Shown piece by piece: positions 1 to 9,900 of a stretch of DNA of 64,000 nt. Source of the DNA: Rhizobiaceae bacterium. GTDB lineage: Bacteria; Pseudomonadota; Alphaproteobacteria; Rhizobiales; Rhizobiaceae. Positions within the stretch are counted from its first letter, which is position 1. Each line of letters opens with the position of its first letter. The notes under the pieces were generated by a model that was given only the letters and a program-made list of their open reading frames with translations, had not been told where the DNA came from and did no database searches. Location of the stretch: assembly GCA_017640615.1 (NCBI GenBank), contig JAEPQK010000002.1, positions 248,001 to 312,000 on the forward strand, given 5' to 3'. A program made the translations under genes and the position numbers.

Positions 1-20
1 TTCAATTTCGGAGACAGACA

Positions 21-605
21 ATGGGTCACCGGCAGATGCTGGCTGGCGAGCGCAAACGCGTGGAATTGCGGCTGGATGATGTTGAGAGCGACGGGTCGTT
101 CTCGGGTTATGCCAGCCTGTTCGGGCGCGTCGATCTCGGCCGCGACATCGTGGAGCGCGGCGCGTTTGCGCAGTCGCTTTCGAAGCGGGGTGCGGCTGGC
201 ATTCGCATGCTCTTCCAGCATGACCCCGCAGCGCCGATCGGCGCCTGGAGCGAGGTGCGTGAGGATGCGCGCGGGCTCTTCGTGCGTGGCCAGCTCGCAC
301 TAGACTCGGCCAAGGCGCGCGAAGTGCATGCGCTGATGCGCGGCGGCGCGCTGGACGGCTTGTCGATCGGCTTTCGAACGGTGCGCGCCCGCAAGGAAAC
401 CAAGTCCGGCGTGCGGCGCATCCTGGAGGCTGATCTCTGGGAAATCTCGATCGTCACTTTTCCGATGCTACCCGAGGCGCGCGTCGATTCCGTGAAGAGC
501 CGCCGCCGGTCACCCATCGAAGAGTTCGCCCCTGACCGGCTGATGGCCTCCATCCGCCGCGCAACGCGAATGCTGAATGACTGCTCAACGAAAGGAAATG
601 CCTGA
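21..605 (+). CDS. HK97-family prohead protease, GTA g4-like
   Basis: Protein MGHRQMLAGERKRVELRL...FSGYASLFGRVDLGRDIVERGAF...LSIGFRTVRA...LWEISIVTFPMLPEARV is typical of prohead proteases; located directly before the major capsid gene. Confidence 0.93.
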   Translation: MGHRQMLAGERKRVELRLDDVESDGSFSGYASLFGRVDLGRDIVERGAFAQSLSKRGAAGIRMLFQHDPAAPIGAWSEVREDARGLFVRGQLALDSAKAREVHALMRGGALDGLSIGFRTVRARKETKSGVRRILEADLWEISIVTFPMLPEARVDSVKSRRRSPIEEFAPDRLMASIRRATRMLNDCSTKGNA

Positions 606-1863
606 GATGCAAGAGCTGAGCCCGGCAGGCGCGCCGGAAACCAAAAGCGCGACCACGCATGAACTGAACGACGCGTTCGACACGTTCATGACCTCCTTCG
701 AGAGTTTCAAGGAGGCGAATGACGAACGCTTGCAGCAGATCGAAACGCGAATGAGCGCGGACGTGATTACCTCCGATAAGGTGGATCGCGTTTCGCGCGC
801 ACTGGACGAACAGAGGCGCGCTATCGACCGGCTGGTGCTGAAGCGTTCGCGCCCGCAGCTCGATGGCGGTGTCGACCTTTCGCCGGTCGCGCTGGAGCAC
901 CACGAGGCATTTGATGCCTATGTGCGCAAGGGCGAGGAGCGCGGCCTGCGCTCTGTCGAGGCGAAGGCGATGTCCTATGGCACGCCGGCCGATGGCGGCT
1001 ATCTGGTCCCGGACGAGACGGAGCGCGAAATTGGCCGCAGGCTCTCCACCCTGTCGCCAATCCGCTCGATTGCGTCTGTGCGGCAGGTGTCGGGTGCTGT
1101 GCTGAAGAAGCCTTTTGCGATCACCGGGCCGTCCGTCGGCTGGGTCGCGGAGACGGCGGCGCGCGCTCAGACGAATACGCCGACGCTGGAGGAACTGCAG
1201 TTTCCAACCGCTGAGCTCTATGCAATGCCGGCGGCGACCGCGACGCTGCTCGAAGATGCCGTGGTCGACATCGACCAGTGGCTGGCTGCGGAAATCGAGG
1301 TGGCCTTTGCCGAGCAGGAGGGCGCTGCCTTCATCTCCGGTGACGGCACCAACAAGCCGAAGGGCTTTCTCGATTACACGCAAGTGGCCGAGACAAGCTG
1401 GGCCTGGGACAATATCGGTTATGTGGCGACCGGTGTTGACGGCGACTTTGCGGCTTCCGACCCGGCGGACGTGCTGATCGACCTGATCTACGCGTTGAAG
1501 GCCGGCTACCGGCAGAACGCAAACTGGGTGCTCAACCGCAAGACGCAGGCAGCACTTCGCAAGCTCAAGGACGACCAGGGCAACTACATCTGGATGCCGC
1601 CGGCCGCGCCCGGCAGCCGCGCGATGCTGATGGGCTTCCCGGTTGTTGAAGCCGAGGACATGCCCGACATCGGCTCCGATACGACGCCGGTTGCGTTCGG
1701 CGACTTCGCCCGCGGCTACCTGGTGGTGGACCGCACCGGCGTGCGCGTGCTGCGCGATCCCTATTCCGCCAAACCCTATGTGCTCTTCTACGTGACGAAG
1801 CGCGTGGGTGGCGGCGTGCAGGACTTCGACGCGATCAAGCTGCTCAAATTCGGCACCTCGTAA
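598..1863 (+). CDS. HK97-type phage/GTA major capsid protein (g5-like)
   Basis: ORF 577..1863; AAAGGA just upstream suggests a start at 598 or 607. Coiled N-terminus (delta domain-like), then SYGTPADGGYLVPDETEREIGRRL and LMGFPVVEAEDMPDI typical of HK97 capsids. Confidence 0.95.
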   Translation: MPEMQELSPAGAPETKSATTHELNDAFDTFMTSFESFKEANDERLQQIETRMSADVITSDKVDRVSRALDEQRRAIDRLVLKRSRPQLDGGVDLSPVALEHHEAFDAYVRKGEERGLRSVEAKAMSYGTPADGGYLVPDETEREIGRRLSTLSPIRSIASVRQVSGAVLKKPFAITGPSVGWVAETAARAQTNTPTLEELQFPTAELYAMPAATATLLEDAVVDIDQWLAAEIEVAFAEQEGAAFISGDGTNKPKGFLDYTQVAETSWAWDNIGYVATGVDGDFAASDPADVLIDLIYALKAGYRQNANWVLNRKTQAALRKLKDDQGNYIWMPPAAPGSRAMLMGFPVVEAEDMPDIGSDTTPVAFGDFARGYLVVDRTGVRVLRDPYSAKPYVLFYVTKRVGGGVQDFDAIKLLKFGTS

Positions 1864-1909
1864 CTCCGTCGCCGGTGGTTCACCCCTGCCGCCGGCGTTT
1901 GGTGCCGAT

Positions 1910-1954
1910 GCGGCCCCGGTTTCCCTCCCGCCGGGGCCGCCCCTTCTTTCTCCC
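1910..1954 (+). terminator. Candidate intrinsic terminator/attenuator after the capsid gene
   Basis: GCGGCCCCGG (1910-1919), 11-nt loop, CCGGGGCCGC (1931-1940), then a pyrimidine/T-rich tract CCCTTCTTTCTCCC. Confidence 0.6.
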
Positions 1955-1957
1955 ACG

Positions 1958-2542
1958 ATGAGAAATTGCATGACGCTTTTTCGCACTGCCGGTCCCGACC
2001 TGGAGCCGGTGACGCTGGCTGACGCCAAGGCCGCGCTGCGCATCGATCACAGCTCCGAGGATGATCTGATCAGCGGGCTGATACGCGCGGCGCGCGAAGA
2101 GGTGGAAGCGACCACCGGGCTCGCCATGATCGATCAGGACTGGCGCCTCGTGCTGGACGGCATACCGTCGAACAGGCTGGTATTACTGCGCCGAGGGCCG
2201 ATCCGCGCGCTGACGGCGGTGACGGCATATGGCGCCGACGGCGAAGCCTCGCTGATCGACGCGGCCGACTACCAGCTCGACGCGATTTCAAGGCCGGCGC
2301 GGCTGCATTTCGACACCCGGCCCGGCGACCTGCGCACGCTGAACGGCATCGAGATCGACTTCACCGCTGGCTATGGCGAAGCGGCGACGGACGTGCCTGA
2401 TCTTCTGAAGCGCGCGGTGCTCATGCTCGTGTCGCACTGGTTCGAATTCCGCGCTTCCTTCGGTGCCGACCAGCAGCCGGTTTCGATACCGGACGGCTAC
2501 AGCCGGCTTCTGTCGTCATTCATGTCGCGGAGGCTGGATTGA
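1958..2542 (+). CDS. Phage head-tail connector / DNA packaging protein (GTA g6-like)
   Basis: In-frame starts at 1958/1970 within ORF 1808..2542; LEPVTLADAKAALRIDHSSEDDLISGLIRAAREEVEATTGL is the gp6-like head-tail connector signature. Confidence 0.88.
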   Translation: MRNCMTLFRTAGPDLEPVTLADAKAALRIDHSSEDDLISGLIRAAREEVEATTGLAMIDQDWRLVLDGIPSNRLVLLRRGPIRALTAVTAYGADGEASLIDAADYQLDAISRPARLHFDTRPGDLRTLNGIEIDFTAGYGEAATDVPDLLKRAVLMLVSHWFEFRASFGADQQPVSIPDGYSRLLSSFMSRRLD

Positions 2543-2874
2543 GGGTTGAATTCATCGATCCTGGTCAGCTGCGCCATGAGGTTGCACTGGAAAGTGCTTC
2601 GCTGACGCCCGACGGGTTGGTTGGCCACACCGAAAGCTGGACGGAGGTGGCGACAGTCTTCGCGCGTATTGAGCCGATCGGCGCGACTAGTGAGTTCGGC
2701 GCCGGCCAGAAGCGCGAGACAGCCTCGCATCGCTTTACGATTCGCCATCGCGGCGACGTGGCGAGCGGCATGCGCTTCAGCGCCAACGGGCGCATCTTTG
2801 AAATCCTGACCGTGAGCGACCCCGACGAAACCGGGCGATATCTGGTTTGCCGCACAAGGGAGGACGGCCTGTGA
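2539..2874 (+). CDS. Phage head closure / head-tail adaptor protein (GTA g7-like)
   Basis: PGQLRHEVALESAS...WTEVATVFARIEPIGATSEFGAGQ...HRFTIRHR...ISK-type adaptor fold; overlaps the upstream stop by 4 nt. Confidence 0.85.
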   Translation: MRVEFIDPGQLRHEVALESASLTPDGLVGHTESWTEVATVFARIEPIGATSEFGAGQKRETASHRFTIRHRGDVASGMRFSANGRIFEILTVSDPDETGRYLVCRTREDGL

Positions 2875-3050
2875 ACGTGACGATGACCCTGACGATGGAA
2901 GGCATGTTGCGCGCCCTCAAGGGACGTGCCCATAGTCTCGCCGACGAGATCGAAAGCGCCGCGAAAGCCAAGCGTGGCATAGACAATGGAACCGAGGCCA
3001 CCGAACCCAACCGACTGAAGGCACGCCGCGATGACCGCGCCAGCCGCTGA
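2871..3050 (+). CDS. Small protein of unknown function inside the GTA cluster
   Basis: GTG start at 2871 overlaps the g7-like stop by 4 nt and the ORF overlaps the g8-like start by 20 nt, suggesting coupling; ~59 aa. Confidence 0.45.
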   Translation: MNVTMTLTMEGMLRALKGRAHSLADEIESAAKAKRGIDNGTEATEPNRLKARRDDRASR

Positions 3051-3441
3051 AGTCCAGAAGGCCATCCACGCGGCGTTGTCCGCCGACGCGGGCGTGCTAG
3101 CGCTACTTGGTAGTGCGCGCGTTTACGATCACGCGCCGCCGAACGTTCCGTTTCCCTACATCACCTTCGGCCGAACCAGCGTCTACGACTGGAGTACCGG
3201 CACCGAGAGCGGCACCGAACAGCTTCTCACGCTGCATGTCTGGTCGAAGGGCAAAGGCAAGAAAGAAGCGCATGCGCTGGTCGACGCGGTGGGTCTAGGG
3301 CTCAACGATGCGGACCTGGCGCTCGACGGGCACGCGCTCGTCAACCTGCGGCTCGAATTCTCCGAAGTGCGCTTCGATGACGACCAGTCCGTGCATCATG
3401 GGCTGCTGCGGTTCAGGGCCGTGACAGAGCCTTCGGCCTGA
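3031..3441 (+). CDS. DUF3168 family tail terminator protein (GTA g8-like)
   Basis: VQKAIHAALSADAGVLALLGSARVYDHAPPNVPFPYITFGRTSVYDWSTGTE, typical DUF3168. Confidence 0.9.
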   Translation: MTAPAAEVQKAIHAALSADAGVLALLGSARVYDHAPPNVPFPYITFGRTSVYDWSTGTESGTEQLLTLHVWSKGKGKKEAHALVDAVGLGLNDADLALDGHALVNLRLEFSEVRFDDDQSVHHGLLRFRAVTEPSA

Positions 3442-3481
3442 GCTGAACCACCAGACACCCCAATAACGACAGGAGGCCCGC

Positions 3482-3895
3482 GTGACAGCGCAAAAGGGCA
3501 AGGATGTGCTCATCAAGCTCGATGAGGACGGGATGGGCAGTTTCGTGACCGTGGCTGGGCTGCGCACGAAGCGGCTCGCATTCAACAGCGAGACAGTGGA
3601 TATCACCGACGCAGACTCGGCCGGGCGGTGGCGCGAATTGCTGGCCGGCAGCGGCGTTCAGCGAGCGTCGCTCGGCGGCTCCGGTATTTTCAAAGATGCA
3701 GCGTCGGATGCGCGCATGCGAACCGCCTTCTTCGGCGGTGAGATCATCGACTGGCAACTTGTCATTCCCGACTTCGGCACGGTCGAAGGACCGTTCCAGA
3801 TCACCGCGCTCGAATATTCCGGCAATCACGACGGCGAAGTTGCGTTCGAGCTGGCGCTGGAGTCGGCTGGCGCTCTGACCTTCGGAGCCGTTTGA
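3482..3895 (+). CDS. Phage major tail tube protein, TP901-1 family (GTA g9-like)
   Basis: TAQKGKDVLIKLDEDGMGSFVTVAGLRTKRLAFNSETVDITDADSAGRWRELLAG. Confidence 0.92.
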   Translation: MTAQKGKDVLIKLDEDGMGSFVTVAGLRTKRLAFNSETVDITDADSAGRWRELLAGSGVQRASLGGSGIFKDAASDARMRTAFFGGEIIDWQLVIPDFGTVEGPFQITALEYSGNHDGEVAFELALESAGALTFGAV

Positions 3896-4224
3896 TGGCG
3901 GTGAACAGACGCCGCGGCGAAGTGGCCGCCATTCTGGACGGGCGTGAAAGACGTCTTTGCTTGACGCTGGGCGCACTTGCGGAGTTGGAGACGGCATTCG
4001 CAGCCGCGGACCTGAACGCGCTCGTGGAGCGGTTCTCCGCCGGGCGCTTCGCCGCGCATGATCTGGTGCGGATCATCGGCGCGGGACTGCGTGGCGGCGG
4101 AGAGAATGTGAGCGACGAAGACGTGCGCGCGATGCAGTGCGAGGGCGGCGCAGCCGGCTTCGCACGGATTGTTGCCGAGCTGCTGACGCAGACATTCGGC
4201 GCAGGCGCGCAGGCGGCCAAGTGA
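3892..4224 (+). CDS. Gene transfer agent family protein (GTA g10-like)
   Basis: MMAVNRRRGEVAAILDGRERRLCLTLGALAELETAF...AHDLVRIIGAGLRGGG; synteny. Confidence 0.85.
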   Translation: MMAVNRRRGEVAAILDGRERRLCLTLGALAELETAFAAADLNALVERFSAGRFAAHDLVRIIGAGLRGGGENVSDEDVRAMQCEGGAAGFARIVAELLTQTFGAGAQAAK

Positions 4225-4421
4225 GTGGCAAGCCGTTTCCCTGGGACGAGGTGATGGCGTTCGGCCTCGGGCGGCTGCGGCTGTCGCCAGCGGCTTTCTG
4301 GGCGATGACGCCGCGTGAACTGGCCGCTGCAATGTCGGCCTTTGCTCTCCCGATTTCGGCGCCTGAGCGCAGCGCGCTGGCCGAATTGATGAACCGGTTT
4401 CCAGATCGAAAGGCGGACTAG
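4221..4421 (+). CDS. Phage tail assembly chaperone (GTA g10.1-like)
   Basis: GTG start overlapping the upstream stop; SGKPFPWDEVMAFGLGRLRLSPAAFWAMTPRELAAAM. Confidence 0.82.
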   Translation: MSGKPFPWDEVMAFGLGRLRLSPAAFWAMTPRELAAAMSAFALPISAPERSALAELMNRFPDRKAD

Positions 4422-4979
4422 ATGGCCGAAGAAATGACCGTCAAGGTAATGGCGGACACAGGACCGTTCCGCGACGAACTCAAGCTGCTCCAGGATCTGT
4501 CGGCAAGCTTCGGCTCGCAGCTGACGGGAGCGCTGAAGGCCGCGGCGGTGAGCGGTAAGTCGCTGGACGACGTGCTGCGGCGCATCGCGCTCAACCTGGC
4601 CGGGATGGCGCTGAACCGGGGCTTGCAGCCCCTGCAATCGCTGGCCGGTTCGTTTTTCTCATCGCTGTTCGGCGGCATTACCGGCTTCGCCAAAGGCGGT
4701 GTTGTGCCGTTCGCCTCAGGCGGCGTTGTGAACACGCCGACCTATTTCCCGCTCGGCCGTGCCACAGGCCTGATGGGTGAGGCAGGTGCGGAGGCGATAT
4801 TGCCTCTGCAGCGCTCCGCCGACGGACGGCTTGGAGTTTCAGCCGGCGGTGGCGGGCAAAAGCCGGTCACCGTGGTCTTCAATGTTTCGACGCCCGACGC
4901 CGGGTCATTCAGAAAGTCGGAGGCGCAGGTGTCGGCCATGTTAGCACGCGCCGTCGGCCGCGGCTCAAGAGGGCTTTGA
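4422..4979 (+). CDS. Short phage tail tape measure protein (GTA g11-like)
   Basis: LQSLAGSFFSSLFGGITGFAKGGVVPFASGGVVNTPTYFPLGRATGLMGEAGAEAILPLQRSADGRLGV. Confidence 0.9.
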   Translation: MAEEMTVKVMADTGPFRDELKLLQDLSASFGSQLTGALKAAAVSGKSLDDVLRRIALNLAGMALNRGLQPLQSLAGSFFSSLFGGITGFAKGGVVPFASGGVVNTPTYFPLGRATGLMGEAGAEAILPLQRSADGRLGVSAGGGGQKPVTVVFNVSTPDAGSFRKSEAQVSAMLARAVGRGSRGL

Positions 4980-4982
4980 GCC

Positions 4983-5633
4983 ATGCCCGATCTCTCGAGT
5001 TTCCATGACGTACTTTTCCCGACCGCAATCTCATTCGGTGCGACCGGTGGTCCTGAACGCCGCATTGAAATCGTGCAGCTGACCTCAGGTGCCGAGAAGC
5101 GTAATGCCCGGCTGGAGGCCTCCGGGCGGCGCTTCGATGTCGGGACCGGCATTCGCTCGCTCGACGATCTCTACGAGCTGATGGCGTTTTTCGAGGCGCG
5201 GCGCGGCAGCCTGCACGGTTTCCGTTTCCGCGACCCTTTCGATCGCAAGTCCGCGCCGCCGGCGGTTGCCATCTCACCGACCGATCAGGCGATCGGCACC
5301 GGCGACGGCTCGAACGCGGAGTTCGCGTTGGCGAAAACCTATGGGTCGGGCAGCGACGCATATACGCGCCTGATCACCAAGCCGGTGGCGGGCTCAGTGC
5401 GCGTCGCGGTTGGAGGCGTGGAAAAGACCGAGGGGGACGACTTCACGGTCGATGCCGCGACCGGCCAGGTGACCTTCGAAGCCGGGCGCGAGCCGGCAGC
5501 GAGTGCCGTGGTGACGGCTGGGTTCGAGTTCGACGTGCCGGTTCGTTTCGATGTCGAACATCTCTCAGTCAGTCTGACCGCATTCGAAGCCGGCCAGATA
5601 CCGACAATCCCGCTTGTCGAAATAGCAGGCTGA
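4983..5633 (+). CDS. DUF2460 / TIGR02217 distal tail protein (GTA g12-like)
   Basis: FHDVLFPTAISFGATGGPERRIEIVQLTSGAEKRNARLEASGRRFDVGTGIRS. Confidence 0.93.
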   Translation: MPDLSSFHDVLFPTAISFGATGGPERRIEIVQLTSGAEKRNARLEASGRRFDVGTGIRSLDDLYELMAFFEARRGSLHGFRFRDPFDRKSAPPAVAISPTDQAIGTGDGSNAEFALAKTYGSGSDAYTRLITKPVAGSVRVAVGGVEKTEGDDFTVDAATGQVTFEAGREPAASAVVTAGFEFDVPVRFDVEHLSVSLTAFEAGQIPTIPLVEIAG

Positions 5634-5637
5634 CGCT

Positions 5638-6513
5638 GTGACATTCGAGAACCATTTGGCCGGCACGGCGACGACGCTGTGTTATTGCTGGCGGCTCGCG
5701 CGGCGCGACGGCACGGTGATGGGCTTTACCGACCATGATCGCGCGCTGACCGTGGACGGAACGCTATTCGAACCCGAAGCGGGTTTCTCCGCAAGCGAGG
5801 CACGGAGCGCGCTTGGGCTTGGTATCGACAGTGCCGAAGTGGACGGCGCTTTGTCCTCCGACAAGATAACCGATGCCGATATTTCCGACGGCCTCTACGA
5901 TGGCGCGGAAGTCGAAACGCTGATCGTCAACTGGCGCGAACCGGCGCAATTCGCCGCGATCGCGCGAGCGACGATCGCCCGCATCACGCGGTCGGACGGC
6001 CGCTTTGTCGCGGAGCTCGAAGGGCCCGGGCGCGGGCTGGATTTCGTGCGCGGACGCTATATTCACCGCCATTGCTCGGCTGAACTGGGCGACGAGCGTT
6101 GCGGCGTGAACCTCGCTCAATCGCAATTCAGCGGAACTGGCGAGCTGGTATCGCTGAGCGGCACCGATAGGCTGGTTGTTACGGGCGTTGAAGGCTTTGA
6201 GCAGGGATGGTTCGCCAATGGTGTCCTGACCTGGACGACCGGCGCGCGCTCGGGAAAGTCCGAGCGCGTCGTCGATTTCAGGCATGAGGCGGCGGGGACA
6301 GTGATCGTGATCTGGCAGGCGGCATCCGTGCAGCCGGCGCCAGGAGACCAGTTCACGATCGTCGCGGGTTGCGACAAGCGTTTCGCGACCTGCAAGGCGA
6401 AGTTCGCCAACAGCCTGAACTTTCGTGGGTTTCCGCATTTGCCGGGCAATGATTCCGCCTATTCCTATGTGACCGCCGATGGCGAGTTCGACGGCGGGCC
6501 ACTAGTCCCATGA
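5638..6513 (+). CDS. DUF2163 / TIGR02218 tail hub protein (GTA g13-like)
   Basis: LCYCWRLARRDGTVMGFTDHDRALTVDGTLFEPEAGFSASEARSALGL...CDKRFATCKAKFANSLNFRGFPHLPGND. Confidence 0.93.
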   Translation: MTFENHLAGTATTLCYCWRLARRDGTVMGFTDHDRALTVDGTLFEPEAGFSASEARSALGLGIDSAEVDGALSSDKITDADISDGLYDGAEVETLIVNWREPAQFAAIARATIARITRSDGRFVAELEGPGRGLDFVRGRYIHRHCSAELGDERCGVNLAQSQFSGTGELVSLSGTDRLVVTGVEGFEQGWFANGVLTWTTGARSGKSERVVDFRHEAAGTVIVIWQAASVQPAPGDQFTIVAGCDKRFATCKAKFANSLNFRGFPHLPGNDSAYSYVTADGEFDGGPLVP

Positions 6514-6980
6514 GTATGGTCGGAAACACTTTCGCGGACCCGGAACGTGTCGTCGCCGAGGCGCAGCGCTGGATCGGCACGCCCTATCGGCATCAGGCGA
6601 GCCGGCTTGGCGTCGGCTGCGATTGTCTGGGCTTGGTGCGCGGCGTCTGGCGCGAATTACTGGGCGCTGAACCCGAGAGCGCCGGGCCTTACGCGCCGGA
6701 TTGGGCGGAGACGGCTGCCGACGATCCGCTTTTCACAGCCGCGGCAAGGCACATGGTTCAGGTGGCGGACAACGTGCCGCGCCGAGGCCACGTGCTGCTC
6801 TTTCGCTGGCGGACGCACATGGCGGCGAAACACGCTGGTATTGCATTGGATGAGGCACGGATGATCCACGCCTATCAGGGGCATGCGGTGATGATTTCGC
6901 CTCTGGTGCCGCAATGGCGCCGACGCATTGCCGGCGTGTTCGCGTTTCCCGCCCAAGGCCTTCCCCGGAACAAGCAGTAG
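6510..6980 (+). CDS. NlpC/P60 family cell-wall peptidase (GTA g14-like)
   Basis: ARRWIGTPYRHQASRLGVGCDCLGLVRGVWRELLG (catalytic Cys), HAGIALDEARMIHAYQG (His). Confidence 0.93.
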   Translation: MSMVGNTFADPERVVAEAQRWIGTPYRHQASRLGVGCDCLGLVRGVWRELLGAEPESAGPYAPDWAETAADDPLFTAAARHMVQVADNVPRRGHVLLFRWRTHMAAKHAGIALDEARMIHAYQGHAVMISPLVPQWRRRIAGVFAFPAQGLPRNKQ

Positions 6981-6982
6981 AT

Positions 6983-9900
6983 ATGGCTACGATACTCCTT
7001 CAGGCGATCGGCGGACTGATCGGCGGAGCGCTGGGTACGGCAGGTGCGGCGATCGGCACGGCCGCTGGCGCGCTCGCCGGATATGCAATCGACCGCGCCC
7101 TGATCAACAGCACGCGTCATGTCGAGGGGCCGCGCCTCAGTGGCGCCAGGCCATATTCGGCCGAGGAGGGCGTATCGCTGCCGCGCGTCTACGGCACCGC
7201 ACGGATCGGCGGTACGATGATCTGGGCGACGCGCTTCGAGGAAGAAAGTCAGACGCAGCGGCAAGGCGGCAAAGGCGGCGGCCCGCGCACGACGACCTAC
7301 ACCTATTTCGCCAACGTCTCGTTTGCATTGTGCGAAGGCGAAGTGGCCGGGGTTCGGCGCGTCTGGGCCGACGGGCTGGAGCTCGACCTCTCGGCCGTCG
7401 AGATGCGTTTCTACAAGGGTACACGCACGCAGCCGGCCGATCCGCTGATCGAAGCCAAGCAGGGTGCGGGCAATACGCCTGCCTACCGCGACACCGCATA
7501 TGTTGTGTTCGAGCATCTGCCGCTCGAAAACTATGGCAACCGCATTCCGCAATTTCAGTTCGAGGTGATGAGGCCGGTCGGCGGGCTGAGCGAGCGTGTG
7601 AAGGCAATAACGCTGATCCCGGGTTCAACGGAATACGGGCTGTCGCCGAGCGTAGTGACACGCACACTCTCACCCGGAGAGGTGGTGGCGGAAAATCGCA
7701 ACGTGTTGCACGCCTCGAGCGACATCGTGGGGGCACTGGACGAGTTGCAGGCGCTTTGCCCGAACCTCGAGCATATCGCGCTGGTGGTGACATGGTTCGG
7801 CGACGATCTGCGCGCCGGAAGCTGCACCGTGCGACCGAAGGTGACGCAGACGAACCCGGCCGGGATTTCGCAAGCCTGGCTGGTTTCTGGCCTTGACCGG
7901 GCAAGTGCGCTTGCGGTTTCGCAGCATCAGGGCGATGCGGCTTATGGCGGCACACCGACCGACCGCAGCGTGATGGACGCGATTGCCGAGATCAAGGCGC
8001 GCGGCATCAAGGTCACGCTCTACCCATTCGTGATGATGGACGTTCCGGCCGGCAATGCGCTGACCGATCCATACTCTGGCGGAACGCGCCAGCCGGCTTA
8101 TCCTTGGCGGGGCCGCATCACCTGTTCGCCGGCGCCGGGTGTTTCCGGCAGCGCCGACAAAACGGCGACTACGCGGACGCAGGTCGAGGCTTTTTGCGGA
8201 ACCGCGGTTCCCGCACATTTCAGCGCAGCCGGCGACACAATCGCTTATTCAGGTTCGGCGGGCGATTGGGGGTACCGGCGCCTCGTCCTCCATTACGCCA
8301 AACTCGCCGCTGCGGCGGGCGGAGTGGACGCATTTCTTCTTGGTTCGGAGCTGCGCGGGCTGACGCAACTAAGGGATGGAGCGGGTGCCTTCCCGTTCGT
8401 TGAGGCACTTTGCGCGCTTGCCGGCGAGGTCCGCTCGATTGTCGGTGGCGGGACGAAACTGAGCTACGGCGCGGACTGGTCCGAATATTTCGGCCATCAG
8501 CCGGGAGACGGAACCGGCGACGTCTTGTTCCACCTCGACCAGCTCTGGTCGCATGCCGACATCGATGCGGTGGGCATAGACTGCTATTTCCCGCTGGCCG
8601 ATTGGCGCGACGAGGACCATGGCGCGGGCAACCCGGACGGGTATACCGGCCCTTATGACGTTGCGAAGTTGCGCGAAGCGATTGCCGGCGGGGAGGGCTA
8701 TGACTGGTACTACGCTTCCGCGGCGGATCGGCTTGCACGCACGCGCTCGCCAATCTCGGACGGCGCACATGGAAAGCCCTGGGTCTATCGCTACAAGGAT
8801 CTGGTGAACTGGTGGAACAACCACCATTACAACCGCCCAGGTGGCGTTGAGGCGAGCAGCTCGACCGCCTGGGTGCCGCGGTCAAAGCCAATCTGGCTGA
8901 CCGAGCTTGGCGGGCCGGCGGTGGACAAGGGGCCGAACCAGCCCAACGTCTTCCCCGACCCGAAGTCGACCGAAAGTGCATCGCCGCATTTCTCGAACGG
9001 TGCACGTTCCGACGTCGCCTCGCAGAATTTGATCCGCGCGCATCTGGACCGTTGGGACGGATCGGCGGCTGATTTCGCTGCTGCCGACAATCCCGTTTCG
9101 GAGGTTTATGGCGGGCGGATGCTGGACGCATCGCGCATATATCTCTGGGCGTGGGATGCGCGGCCGTTTCCGGCCTTTCCGCTGCGGCGCGACTTGTGGA
9201 GCGACGGCGACAACTGGCTGCTCGGCCACTGGCTCAACGGTCGCCTGAATGGTGCATCAGTTTCGGACCTGATCGAACACATCGTGGACGATTTTGGCGC
9301 CGGCGCGGTGAATGCAGCAGGCATTTCGGGATCGGTAACTGGCTATATGGTCTCCGACCCGACAAGCGCAAGAAACGCACTGGAGCCGCTGGCCGACATG
9401 TTCGGCCTGTCCTCCGTGGCGGGCGAGGGCGGGCTGGTGGTGACCGGCGATGACGTGCGCCCAGCGCCCGGCCCGGCACTTTCCGAGTTCGTGATTGGCG
9501 AAAGCGACCCGGTGATTACGAAGACGCGGCTTCCAGACCACGAGTTTCCGTCGGAATCCGTGCTCGTGTTTGCCGATCCGATGCAGGAGTACCAGTCGGC
9601 CACCGCGCGCCGGCTGCATCCCGATGCTCCGCATGACGGGCAGGACTACCAGAGCTTTCCCGGCGCGCTCGACCCGGCTCAGGCGGAAAGCCTGCTGGCC
9701 GACCGGGCGCGGCGCAAATGGATGGGGCGAGAGGAGGTGCGTTTCGCCCTGCCGCAGTCCAGCATCGAGGTTGGCCCCGGGTCGGTTGTGAGGTTGGATG
9801 GGGCCTCTGTCGCGACCGATTATCTGGTGAACAATTGCGAAGCGGGGCTGACGCGGCAGATCAACGCCCGGCGGCTAAGGCCGGTGGCGCCGGCGCCCTG

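Noticed and set aside
454-2043. 529-aa minus-strand ORF opposite the GTA capsid gene
   Set aside because: Shadow ORF of high-GC coding DNA; the plus-strand capsid protein is unambiguous and this product is His/Arg-rich with no recognisable domain
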